From IMG/VR virus record IMGVR_UViG_3300028365_000002, positions 1-64,000 of that record: 64,000 nucleotides of DNA. The stretch is one strand, 5' to 3'. Each line of letters starts with the position of its first letter. Position 1 is the first letter of the stretch. A program made the translations under genes and the position numbers. A model generated the notes under the pieces. That model saw only the letters and a list, made by a program, of their open reading frames with translations, had not been told where the DNA came from and made no database searches. Positions 24,958 to 32,390 of the stretch are shown here, piece by piece. The DNA is from a virus.

Positions 24958-25239
24958 TTATGTACTGTGATGTTTGCCTAAAAAATTATTTTTTTTTTGC
25001 CTTTGAGCGAGTTCTTTGATTGCTATTTGTCTTGCATAACTTGTTTTGTCAAATCTACTAATAATAAATTCCAAGTAGCTAACAGTTAACTCAGATATCT
25101 CTTTGCCTTTGTGGATACCGTTTATTGGCCACACCCCTTTGTTTACAAGGTGCTGATAACTGGTATCGTCAATTTGTGATTTTATTAGTTTGCCTAATTC
25201 TCGTTGTCGCCAGCCTGTGTTTTTACTTTTTTTTGGCAT
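24958..25239 (-). CDS. Small DUF3820-like protein (93 aa)
   Basis: 93 residues. The central part WPINGIHKGKEISELTVSYL (~37-56) followed by EFIISRF and a helical KELAQRQKKN end matches the 'G-K-x-KG-x-x-[IL]-x-x-[LV]-x-x-x-YL' layout of DUF3820-type small phage proteins, often found near exonuclease or recombination genes. The match is by eye and weak. Its start overlaps the GIY-YIG gene by 17 bp, so they are co-translated. No catalytic residues can be named. Confidence 0.65.
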   Translation of the reverse strand: MPKKSKNTGWRQRELGKLIKSQIDDTSYQHLVNKGVWPINGIHKGKEISELTVSYLEFIISRFDKTSYARQIAIKELAQRQKKNNFLGKHHST

Positions 25240-25657
25240 GTTCTAACAATCGCTGCCGAAGTATATTTGATCCGCCTACTCTTACGTTAATGATACCGTT
25301 GTAGTAATCATCTGTTTCAAGAACTTTACGATCAAACTGCTGTTTTGCCTCTATGTAACTTAATTCACCTCTGCTCATGCAGTAGAAAAGTATTTCCCTA
25401 GTAAATTTGTCGTCACCGAGTGCAGCGATGTCAGCAAGCAACTTATCCGATGAGCCCCAGTAGGTTCTCCAGTCGCTTTCTTTAGTGCCGCGCCTTTTAT
25501 TTTTTTTGCCTTTAAGAGGTGGTTTGGTTGTTTTAAACTCTGTGAGTTTTTTGCCTATGTATTTTCTATTGTTTGTCAAATTTGTAATAAGATAAACGAA
25601 GCCTATGTAGCCTTCTGGTATATTTTCAACCGGTTCGTCATTGTACATCCATTGCAT
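25223..25657 (-). CDS. GIY-YIG-type endonuclease-like protein (144 aa)
   Basis: 144 residues. GFVYLITNLTNNRKYIGKKL (~19-38) is a GIY-YIG core in which the GIY element reads FVY and YIG is intact. It is followed by a Lys-rich loop, WRTYWGSSDKLLADI (~67-81), KFTREILFYCMSRGELSYIE (~89-108) with a conserved Glu, and a late DDYYNGIINV. Such proteins include T4 Seg homing endonucleases and small phage nucleases related to them. It lacks the long C-terminal DNA-binding domain of Seg proteins. I recall close relatives fixed next to gp46/47 in marine myoviruses, so it may be a resident nuclease rather than a mobile one. Confidence 0.75.
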   Translation of the reverse strand: MQWMYNDEPVENIPEGYIGFVYLITNLTNNRKYIGKKLTEFKTTKPPLKGKKNKRRGTKESDWRTYWGSSDKLLADIAALGDDKFTREILFYCMSRGELSYIEAKQQFDRKVLETDDYYNGIINVRVGGSNILRQRLLEHAKKK

Positions 25658-25679
25658 ACAGTACTTACCTATGAAGTTT

Positions 25680-25919
25680 TTACGGAGCCTTCTTTTTGAT
25701 ATTTTTCTTCTTGATGTAGTTTTTTTCGCCTTTATACCTGTGTGAATCTAATATTTCTTCTCGTCGATTCTTAGCTAATAACATAATAGTACTCAGCCAT
25801 TTCCTTGCAGCAACTCGCTTGGCAAGCGAGGGTTTACGAATAAACACCTCGTTTGCTTTAAAGTATTCTAAAAATGCTCTTGCTAACTGATCGTGCAGGT
25901 CGTTATCATCATCTATCAT
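25680..25919 (-). CDS. Small helical protein (79 aa)
   Basis: 79 residues, MIDDDNDLHDQLARAFLEYF at the start, helical with a basic Lys-rich tail (KGEKNYIKKKNIKKK). It could bind nucleic acid, but no family is recognised. The ATG is 5 bp after the stop of the gp46 C-fragment, so it is probably translated by coupling within the gp47-gp46 unit. Confidence 0.7.
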   Translation of the reverse strand: MIDDDNDLHDQLARAFLEYFKANEVFIRKPSLAKRVAARKWLSTIMLLAKNRREEILDSHRYKGEKNYIKKKNIKKKAP

Positions 25920-25923
25920 TTAG

Positions 25924-27924
25924 TTACACAACACTGCTAATTTCAAGATCGTTACTAAAGGTTGTAAAGCCGTTTTCTTTAATCACCTTTAATAAGTGGT
26001 TAACTCTACCAATTAGCTCATCTTTGTGAGATATTAAAAATATATTCTTATTTCTTTCTCTTCCCATCTTCTTTAGGATAGCAAGAGAATTTTCAACTCC
26101 GGCTGTGTCCATTCCGCTGTCAATAAGTTCGTCTATGAACAGTAAATTAACACCTTGGTACAACGATTCCCATACATCGCGGAATGCAAAGCTCAATCCT
26201 AGGATCAATCTGTTGCGTTCTCCTCTTGACAAGTTGTCAAAGTCCAAATCTTGGCCTAGTTGTGTGATTTCTACAGATAAATCATTTTGAAATTGTACCT
26301 GATGTGGTAATCCTAGCTTGTCAAGGTATGAAGTTAGCCTGCTGTTGAGGTAAGCAAGGTTTTGATCAATGATCTTCTTGCGAATAAAACTGTCCTTGTT
26401 GGTTAACAGCTTGAGAAGGAACTCTTGGTGCTCTTTTAGCAATGTAAGTGTGTTTACTTCATCCCAACTCACATCTTGCAATGCAGTTTCGGTTAAATCG
26501 TCAATTTGCTGCTGGTAAGGGTCTTCGTCATCGAGTTTGGTTTGCAGAGCATTGGTTAGTGAGTCGACATTATTTCGATGCTCATAGGCTTCTTTGGCAT
26601 TTTCATAATAAGTCTTTGGTCTGCCGTTGATATCGCCAATGTTTTCAAGTGCTGTTAGTACTGTACCGAGTTTACGAGCAACTTCGCTCTGGTATGTAGT
26701 AGCATCCTCTAGTTCTTTGTTCCGTTTAGCTGTAATCTCTGCTTTTTTGTCTGCATGAAGTTCTTGTCCGCATGTGTAACACGTTGCATTGTCTAACCCG
26801 GATATATCATTAACAAGTGTACTCACACCTTTGTCAGCCCGTAACATAGCAGAGTCCAGTGTTGACTTTTCCTTGTTGAGTGCTGTTATTTCGTTGTTGT
26901 GCTTGGTCCAGTTGGCAAGCAAATCGTGAGCTTCTAGCTCTTTGTCAATGTCTAGACGCTCGAGTTCTGTAATTGCTGACTGAAACTTTACAATATCCTG
27001 CTTTGTCTTGGTGTTCCATGCATTCCGTCGAGTCTTTAGTGTGTTAATACTCTGGCCAATCTTCTCATTGCTTGTTTGAATGGAACTGATCTTAAGAGTT
27101 TCTTCGGTAATAGACTCTTTTGTTCGCTTTACCTTCTCTTTGAGTACTTCGGCCTTCTCGGAAAGCAAGGTAATACCTAATAGCTGTTCGATGATCTCTC
27201 TTTGATCATTGGTTCTCATACTAAGGAACGGTTCGGAGTAGGTGTTTAGAGCTACAATATGCTTGAACATGTTGTGGGTCATTCCTAGTAATGTACCAAT
27301 TGCCTTTTGTGTTTCTCTGCTGTCGCCTTGACTTTCGTCGGTAGTAGCGTCAACTTGTTCAATATCGTTTACATAAAATTTGAGTACATTAGGAGATCTT
27401 CCACGCTCGATGCGATAAGTTAGTCCTCCCTTTTCAAAGTTTAGTGTAACCAACATACCTTTGCGGTTGGTCTTGTTGATCAAGTTGTTCCGTTTGATGT
27501 TAGTAAGCGCTTGTCCGTAAAGCGCATACGACAATGCGTTGATGATAGTGGTATTATGCGAAAGTATGTTGTTTGAATAAAATCTGTGATCATTGCTATC
27601 TACTGTTACGTCAAACATATTCTCGCAAAGGTCGGTTTTGATAAGTTTTACAACTAGATCAGGACCGTGCTTTGTTATTATTTTTGTTTTGTTTTTGATA
27701 ATATCTTTAACAAAAATTTCATCGAAGCTTTGGTCGAACACAATATGAGTATCAGCACATTCTAGAATTAATCCAGAATCAGTCTCTAGTTTCCACACTG
27801 TATATGGAACAGTTTTGTGAATAGTAGTTACAGGATGCCACCCGCTATCTGTTTCAATTTCCAAGTTGGATAGATCCAGGCTATCAATAAACTTTCTTTC
27901 TATTGTGTTAGAAATTGTATGCAT
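25924..27924 (-). CDS. gp46: gp46 recombination nuclease, C-terminal fragment with C-intein
   Basis: 666 codons. Residues 1-124 are the C-half of a split intein and residues 125-666 are the rest of gp46. The C-extein opens TTIINALSYALYG, completing the Walker A motif. It continues with coiled coils on either side of a zinc-hook CYTCGQ (~residue 382), then the ABC signature LSRGERNRLILGLSF, Walker B NLLFIDELIDSGMD and the D/H-loop IFLISHKDEL. gp46 is the SMC/Rad50-like ATPase partner of gp47 in T4 recombination and DNA end processing. After joining with the 52-residue N-extein it would be 594 residues, against 560 in T4. The ATG overlaps the end of the homing endonuclease ORF by 25 bp; AGAGG lies 13 nt upstream. 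Alone the fragment lacks the P-loop glycines and lysine and could not hydrolyse ATP. Confidence 0.93.
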   Translation of the reverse strand: MHTISNTIERKFIDSLDLSNLEIETDSGWHPVTTIHKTVPYTVWKLETDSGLILECADTHIVFDQSFDEIFVKDIIKNKTKIITKHGPDLVVKLIKTDLCENMFDVTVDSNDHRFYSNNILSHNTTIINALSYALYGQALTNIKRNNLINKTNRKGMLVTLNFEKGGLTYRIERGRSPNVLKFYVNDIEQVDATTDESQGDSRETQKAIGTLLGMTHNMFKHIVALNTYSEPFLSMRTNDQREIIEQLLGITLLSEKAEVLKEKVKRTKESITEETLKISSIQTSNEKIGQSINTLKTRRNAWNTKTKQDIVKFQSAITELERLDIDKELEAHDLLANWTKHNNEITALNKEKSTLDSAMLRADKGVSTLVNDISGLDNATCYTCGQELHADKKAEITAKRNKELEDATTYQSEVARKLGTVLTALENIGDINGRPKTYYENAKEAYEHRNNVDSLTNALQTKLDDEDPYQQQIDDLTETALQDVSWDEVNTLTLLKEHQEFLLKLLTNKDSFIRKKIIDQNLAYLNSRLTSYLDKLGLPHQVQFQNDLSVEITQLGQDLDFDNLSRGERNRLILGLSFAFRDVWESLYQGVNLLFIDELIDSGMDTAGVENSLAILKKMGRERNKNIFLISHKDELIGRVNHLLKVIKENGFTTFSNDLEISSVV
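27553..27924 (-). mobile_element. C-terminal half of split gp46 intein (124 aa)
   Basis: Starts at the ATG at 27924 (MHTISNTIERKF...) and ends in NILSHN, with Thr as the +1 residue. It carries block B as GLILECADTH (C-x-x-x-H, the form also seen in gp41-1-type inteins). It also carries blocks F/G as MFDVTVDSNDHRFYSNN followed by ILSHN. Because block B is here and not in the N-half, the intein is split unusually early. Confidence 0.9.
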
Positions 27925-29006
27925 TTCTCTAATACTTCCTCTTTATTTCTTTTAAAATCACTTTCCCAGACAACTAAAACTTCGTATCCTTGATCTTCGG
28001 CAAATTTAATTTTTTGTTCGTCTAACTTCCATTTTTCAGAAGCTATCAGTTTAGTTCTAGGATTTATATAATCTGCAGAATATTTTTTAGGATTACAGTG
28101 CCAAAAGTCTCCGTTGTATTCAATAATTTTATTTTTGCAAGCAATATCGTAAACATATTGTTTTTTATTGTTAACTGATAAGGTAAATTGCGGTATAATT
28201 ATTAAGTCTTTATATGTTTTCTCTACTTCATTAATAATTTTTTTTTCAGCAGCCGAAACGGTTATTCCTTTTGTAAGTTTTAATCGATTAATTCTTGCTT
28301 TCTCTTTATCTGACTTTGAATTTAATGTCTCTTGCCAACGGTCTTGTCGATCTTGCCAAATTTTTAATCCTCTTTCTTTTCCATATTTTTCGATACATAT
28401 ATCTTTAGAAAAATATTTTTGACCTTTGGCTACTAATTTTTTAGATTCTTCTTTGTTATAACCTCTTGTAGTATAATATTCAATACATCGTTTTGATGTA
28501 ACACGTCTTACATCCGAATCTGCAGATTTTTTTGCTCCTTTTTTGTTATTAGAAGATTTTGTTTCTTTTGCTAGCCTGGATGCGTCTTCGACGTTATATC
28601 CTTTATTAATCCAATATTCTTTTCTAATAGGTCGACGACTGTTACGTTCAAAATCTGCTTCTTCGACTGTATAAAGCTTGTTAGTAGACAGGTTAATTTT
28701 TTCTAACCAAAATTCTCTGCTATATACACTTTTATAATTTTTTTGTTTGTTTTCTTTTGAATTAACATAAGCTTCGTTGTCTGTCCAGCCTCTGAGGGTC
28801 CAATACTTTTTTGTATGTCTTGAATCTTTTGTAACAATACCTAATCTATTTCTAATATAGGTTTCGATATTTTTTTTATTATTTTTTATATCTAAAGCTA
28901 ACACTTCATCAAGCATCTTATTATAAGTATTTGTTTCTATATTTTTAATTACATTATTTAATATATCAATGCAATTATTTTTTAGACTGTTGTTCCATCG
29001 CGGCAT
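27900..29006 (-). CDS. Homing endonuclease ORF inside the fractured gp46 gene
   Basis: 368 residues. ATG at 29006 has an AGGAG site nine bases upstream. The middle (~65-190) holds about four copies of a 'K-x-Y-W-x3-G-[YW]-x3-E-A' motif (KKYWTLRGWTDNEAY, KEYWINKGYNVEDAS, IEYYTTRGYNKEES), likely DNA-binding repeats. The C-terminal ~110 residues form an EDxHD/Vsr-like nuclease: AAEKKIINEVEKTY (Glu), YVYDIACKNKIIEYNGDFWH (Asp, Glu, His) and GYEVLVVWESDF. The ORF overlaps the N-fragment by 32 bp and the C-fragment by 25 bp and is out of frame with both. It is therefore a separate gene between the intein halves, the 'fractured gene' arrangement described by Dassa and colleagues in metagenomic phage genes. 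It probably spreads the split intein. Confidence 0.88.
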   Translation of the reverse strand: MPRWNNSLKNNCIDILNNVIKNIETNTYNKMLDEVLALDIKNNKKNIETYIRNRLGIVTKDSRHTKKYWTLRGWTDNEAYVNSKENKQKNYKSVYSREFWLEKINLSTNKLYTVEEADFERNSRRPIRKEYWINKGYNVEDASRLAKETKSSNNKKGAKKSADSDVRRVTSKRCIEYYTTRGYNKEESKKLVAKGQKYFSKDICIEKYGKERGLKIWQDRQDRWQETLNSKSDKEKARINRLKLTKGITVSAAEKKIINEVEKTYKDLIIIPQFTLSVNNKKQYVYDIACKNKIIEYNGDFWHCNPKKYSADYINPRTKLIASEKWKLDEQKIKFAEDQGYEVLVVWESDFKRNKEEVLEKCIQFLTQ

Positions 29007-29244
29007 TGTATAGCTCTCCTATTGTTGTTTTGTAAATTTCACCTGTAACAGTGTTTCTTACCTTTACAATAGTATTTATACAAAGGCATTTGCCAGTACC
29101 GTTTCGTGAACCATTGTCGTCACCACCTTGATCAAGGTTCTCACCAAGCACTAGTGTTAACTGTTCTTTATCAAAATCCACAGCTTGCGTTACATTCCCC
29201 ACTGACATAAAGTTCTTTGCGGTTAAGTCTTTAATTTTTATCAT
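28975..29244 (-). CDS. gp46: gp46 recombination nuclease, N-terminal fragment with N-intein
   Basis: 89 codons. Residues 1-52 are the start of gp46 (MIKIKDLTAKNFMSVGNVTQ... and the P-loop glycines ending NGTGK). Residues 53-89 are an N-intein beginning CLCINTIVKVRN. The extein stops exactly after the Walker A lysine, so the nucleotide-binding loop only becomes complete after trans-splicing to the C-fragment (next residues TT). The ATG overlaps the gp47 stop by 4 bp (ATGA), the usual gp47-gp46 coupling, so the original operon start is preserved. The fragment ends with a normal stop, and its last 32 bp overlap the homing endonuclease start. Confidence 0.93.
   Translation of the reverse strand: MIKIKDLTAKNFMSVGNVTQAVDFDKEQLTLVLGENLDQGGDDNGSRNGTGKCLCINTIVKVRNTVTGEIYKTTIGELYNAAMEQQSKK
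28978..29088 (-). mobile_element. N-terminal half of split gp46 intein (37 aa)
   Basis: Cys53 to the last residue of the N-fragment: CLCINTIVKVRN, then TGEIYKTTIGELYNAAMEQQ. It has block A with Cys1 but no block B. At 37 residues it is much shorter than the ~90-100 residues of usual N-inteins. This resembles the atypically split inteins known from other phage genes. Confidence 0.9.
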
Positions 29245-30251
29245 AAGTCGTTATAAATATCCAAAAGAACCTTTTTATCAAAGGCTTCACTATCGATTGC
29301 AAGTATTTCGTTACTAACAATTTGATCAACACTCTCGAACTGTTCGATATCAAGTCCGGTATTAATTTCTTCGAGTTGTTTCTGCGGTATTAATGTAATT
29401 TCTCGACATTTGTACTCTTCCATGAATGTTTCTTTAATGAAAGATGCTTCCTCAAAGCTGATTGGTATGTCGAGTACTACCCTAAGGTACATCTTATTTT
29501 TGATCAATTCATCTTTCTCATCGATCAGCCTACTAAGAGTAACTGTGCGATACTTAGGACATTGTTCCCAATTGATATACTGTGGTTCGGCATTGTTTTC
29601 AGTGTCCAGTATCATCATTCCTCTGTCATCGTCCCATGCATCAGCATAGTTGTGAGGAAACGCATTGCCCATGTAGTGAACTTTGCCTTGTTTCTGACGT
29701 TTGTGGAAGTGGCCGCTGAACACATACTCTTGATGTTTGAAATGTTCAGCTTTTAGCTCACCGTGATCGGGCATTTGCACCATTGCGTTCATGTAGAACG
29801 ATGGCAATTCGAAGTGTCCAAACAAATACTTTGATTTAATCTTGGAAATACCTTTCCATTCGTCGCCCACTAGCCACGGAACCAGTGCAACGTCACCATC
29901 GATGAAAGTTTCGTTAACAACTGTAATTCCCGGAACATGTTTTGCAAACTCTGTGGACTTAACATCTCTTTTGTCTTTGTAATAGAGATCATGGTTGCCT
30001 GCAAACATATAAAATTTGTCAAACGCTGCACCTAGTTTCTCCAAACACCGCAATCCACTGTCCATTGTGGTTAAATTTAGTGCATTTCTATTATGATTCC
30101 AGTCGCCGCAGAAGATTCCAGTTTCGCAGCCATTTGCTTTTGCAGTAGCAATGTACCAGTCGACAAATTCTTCACAATCGTTGTTGTGTACCTTGGAATT
30201 ACCTTTCATTCCAAGATGAAGGTCAGTAAAGACCGCTGCTTTTTTAAACAA
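29241..30251 (-). CDS. gp47: Recombination nuclease subunit gp47
   Basis: 336 residues, as in T4 (339). Mre11/SbcD-type metallophosphoesterase with all metal motifs: D10-L-H12, GDWNHNR (49-55), GNHD (85-88), GHFE (145-148) and GHFH (180-183). With gp46 it resects DNA ends for recombination-dependent replication. The start is TTG at 30251 (MFKKAAVFTD...), with GGAG seven bases upstream; no ATG fits better. It lies 52 bp after gp55 and overlaps the gp46 N-fragment by 4 bp. It is intact, unlike its partner. Confidence 0.95.
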   Translation of the reverse strand: MFKKAAVFTDLHLGMKGNSKVHNNDCEEFVDWYIATAKANGCETGIFCGDWNHNRNALNLTTMDSGLRCLEKLGAAFDKFYMFAGNHDLYYKDKRDVKSTEFAKHVPGITVVNETFIDGDVALVPWLVGDEWKGISKIKSKYLFGHFELPSFYMNAMVQMPDHGELKAEHFKHQEYVFSGHFHKRQKQGKVHYMGNAFPHNYADAWDDDRGMMILDTENNAEPQYINWEQCPKYRTVTLSRLIDEKDELIKNKMYLRVVLDIPISFEEASFIKETFMEEYKCREITLIPQKQLEEINTGLDIEQFESVDQIVSNEILAIDSEAFDKKVLLDIYNDL

Positions 30252-30303
30252 ATTTATACTCCGTAATTTATTATAGTATAAAGCAATAAAGTCATTAAGT
30301 CAA

Positions 30304-31134
30304 CTATTTCTTTTTATGAGAGTCTTCAAATCTTTGAAGCCCCAGCTCGTATTCGCCTTCGGCTTGCCGAGTAAACGACGGAGTTAGGTTATTCATTTCA
30401 AGAATGTTGTCTCTTACTTGCCGATTTCGCTGTTCGATGTTAATAACTCTAACAAATGAGTTGGTAACAGCAGCAGTGTAGTAAGCAAATGGGTTTTGAC
30501 TCTTTGATTCGTCAAATTGCAACCCGATCTGAGCCAACTGCAAAATAGCCTGTCCTTTCATTTCGTCATTGTAAGTGTAACCTCTTACATTGCCCCTGGT
30601 TGCATATCGTTCGCACAACTTCAACCACATCATTGCAAGTGTGTTGGTAGCTCTTCCGTGTTCTTTGGAAAAATGTCCGTTTTCCATACCGCCCTGCCAA
30701 TGACTCTTGCCTACTAGAATTAATTCATCATTTTCGTTGTACTTGTAATGGTGAAACGGAGGAAAGTTTAACTTGGTCTTGGTATCAGCAACAGTCTTGG
30801 GGTTTTTCTTACGACCGGGCTCTTCTGGTATATGGTCAAATGTCATAACTCTAAAAATCAGATCGTGTTTTTCTATTTTTCTATAGTCGTGTTCACAATC
30901 AGCTTGCTTTACCTTTTCGCCGGCTTTCTTTCGACAATCATATTCTTCCGAGCTAAGTTTCTTTGCTTTGTTGCGTTTAGCTTCGGCTACTGTCCTGATA
31001 TTAATTTCATTAGTACTCAGTAAAATAATGTCGTGATTAGCGTATTCGGGCGCAACAAAGCTAGAATACGTGCTTTTCGACTTGTGAATTTCTTTCAGCA
31101 TGTCTTTATTATTGAGATAGTTTACTCTTTTCAT
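30304..31134 (-). CDS. gp55: Late-transcription sigma factor gp55
   Basis: 276 residues from the ATG at 31134 (MKRVNYLNNKDMLKEI...), which has GGAGAAACT directly upstream; a longer frame from 31206 lacks a site and would run into the promoter. The C-terminal half carries the sigma region-2-like part: GRATNTLAMMWLKLCERYAT, then QNPFAYYTAAVTNSFVRVIN followed by EQRNRQVRDNILE. This is where T4 gp55 binds core polymerase and the TATAAATA box. It is longer than T4 gp55 (185 residues) because of an extended N-terminal region (~1-140). It opens the leftward early/middle unit and would switch on the late promoters listed here. Confidence 0.9.
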   Translation of the reverse strand: MKRVNYLNNKDMLKEIHKSKSTYSSFVAPEYANHDIILLSTNEINIRTVAEAKRNKAKKLSSEEYDCRKKAGEKVKQADCEHDYRKIEKHDLIFRVMTFDHIPEEPGRKKNPKTVADTKTKLNFPPFHHYKYNENDELILVGKSHWQGGMENGHFSKEHGRATNTLAMMWLKLCERYATRGNVRGYTYNDEMKGQAILQLAQIGLQFDESKSQNPFAYYTAAVTNSFVRVINIEQRNRQVRDNILEMNNLTPSFTRQAEGEYELGLQRFEDSHKKK

Positions 31135-31155
31135 AGTTTCTCCAAACTTAGTATT

Positions 31156-31184
31156 ATAATAATACACATAGTTAATTTTGTCAA
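31156..31184 (-). promoter_or_regulatory. Sigma-70-type early promoter for gp55-gp47-gp46
   Basis: On the minus strand TTGACA (31179-31184, exact consensus) and TATTAT (31156-31161) are 17 bp apart, 22 bp before the gp55 ATG. This host-type promoter makes the gp55 unit early. Confidence 0.7.
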
Positions 31185-31191
31185 CTAAATA
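31184..31191 (+). promoter_or_regulatory. Possible late promoter (ACTAAATA) for the baseplate operon
   Basis: ACTAAATA stands 19 bp before the gp48 ATG and shares a base with the -35 box of the opposing early promoter. A transcript starting 6 bp downstream would begin within the AGGAG ribosome site, so the leader would be very short and the call is tentative. Confidence 0.35.
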
Positions 31192-31209
31192 CTGTAGGAG
31201 AAACAAATA

Positions 31210-32085
31210 ATGGCAACATCAGGAATCAACAATTTTTTACAAACAGTGCAAGGTACTGCAAGTGATGCATCAAGGATACTCGGCGCCGGAGTAGGGGTAA
31301 CAAATGCACTTGGTAATTTTGGAAGCGCCCTGGGTATTTCTCGCATGGCTAGACTAGGTGGTCTCCCTGCTGGCGCCGAAGAAACCTATGAAGATTATAC
31401 TCCGGTTAGCTGGAGTGCAGGGTCAGAATCAGGAGGAAGTGACTGGAGAGTAAGATTGCATCTTCCTACCAACATACCGTCCTTTATGAATTCCCCGATA
31501 TTACAACCATTATATGATTCAAACAACAGTATGGTGTTCCCGACTACTCCTCAAATATTAGTTACTCATGCTGCAAATTACAATAACCTGCAACCCACGC
31601 ATACTAACTATGCTTATCCTGTTTATCAAAGCAGTACAGTCGAAGACATTACTATCACTGCAGAATTTCCAGTTGAAAACGAAACAGACGGAAGATATTG
31701 GATATCCGCAGTACACTTTATGAGAAGTGCAACAAAAATGTTTTACGGCAACAGCAGCCATCTAGGCGCACCGCCACCATTGGTTCATTTAAGTGGATAC
31801 GGAGACTTTGTTTTTAACAAGATGCCGTGTGTGGTTAAGTTGTTTACCCTTGACTTGCCGGATAGCGTTGATTATCTTCAAGTTCCTGTATCAAACAGTT
31901 TAGATTTAAGTCAAACTCCGGAATTGTCAAGAACTTCTGTACCTGGCGGATACAGTCATGTTCCAACATTAAGTCGTTTGAACATCACAGTATCGCCTGC
32001 ATACAGCAGAGACACTGTGAGAAAATTCAGCCTAGATACTTATGTACAGGGTGGATACATTGGCGGCGGACAAGGAATTATATAA
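31210..32085 (+). CDS. gp48: Baseplate tail-tube cap protein gp48-like
   Basis: 291 residues. Core features: DWRVRLHLPTNIPSFMNSPI (~79-98), VFPTTPQILVTHAANYN (~112-128), SSTVEDITITAEFPVEN (~142-158) and AVHFMRSATKMFYGN followed by GAPPPLVHLSGYGDFVFN (~168-200). These match the gp48 annotation I recall in marine T4-like phages. T4 gp48 (364 residues) joins the baseplate hub to the tail tube. The gene opens the rightward baseplate operon with an AGGAG ribosome site. The stop overlaps the next start (TAATG). Confidence 0.75.
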   Translation: MATSGINNFLQTVQGTASDASRILGAGVGVTNALGNFGSALGISRMARLGGLPAGAEETYEDYTPVSWSAGSESGGSDWRVRLHLPTNIPSFMNSPILQPLYDSNNSMVFPTTPQILVTHAANYNNLQPTHTNYAYPVYQSSTVEDITITAEFPVENETDGRYWISAVHFMRSATKMFYGNSSHLGAPPPLVHLSGYGDFVFNKMPCVVKLFTLDLPDSVDYLQVPVSNSLDLSQTPELSRTSVPGGYSHVPTLSRLNITVSPAYSRDTVRKFSLDTYVQGGYIGGGQGII

Positions 32086-32387
32086 TGGCAAGATACAATA
32101 AATCAAGTCCTTACGGATTAACAAAAACAAACAGCGGAGGATATCTAGACTTTTGGCAAAAGCGATCAATACCATCTGATCCAAGTGACATACTGTACGA
32201 AATTACACCACAATACACATATAGGCCAGATTTGTTAGCATTTGACTTGTATGACACACCAAAATTGTGGTGGGTGTTTACGGAAAGAAACATTGAAGTT
32301 TTAAAAGATCCATTATTTGATTTTATTCCAGGGACACAAATATTTTTACCAAAGAAATCAACATTATCATCATTGTTAGGAGTTTAA
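32085..32387 (+). CDS. Baseplate wedge gp53-like protein
   Basis: 100 residues. LLAFDLYDTPKLWWVFTERN (~56-75), then DPLFDFIPGTQIFLPKK, is the short 'Y-x-x-P-x-[LY]-WW-[VI]-x-x-x-N ... D-P-x-x-x-[IL]-x-P-G' pattern seen in gp53-type wedge proteins and small LysM-like baseplate proteins. T4 gp53 is about twice as long, so this is either a minimal version or a related family member. It overlaps gp48 by 1 bp and is followed after 3 bp by the hub-type gene. Confidence 0.65.
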   Translation: MARYNKSSPYGLTKTNSGGYLDFWQKRSIPSDPSDILYEITPQYTYRPDLLAFDLYDTPKLWWVFTERNIEVLKDPLFDFIPGTQIFLPKKSTLSSLLGV

Positions 32388-32390
32388 TAC

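Noticed and set aside
28975-29006. Group I intron instead of an intein in gp46
   Set aside because: Both ORFs continue in frame into HINT motifs with Cys1 and a C-terminal His-Asn followed by Thr, which an intron would not encode.
27900-29244. Sequencing error or frameshift as the cause of broken gp46
   Set aside because: The break coincides exactly with intein boundaries on both sides, and a full 368-codon nuclease gene fills the gap, so it is a real arrangement.
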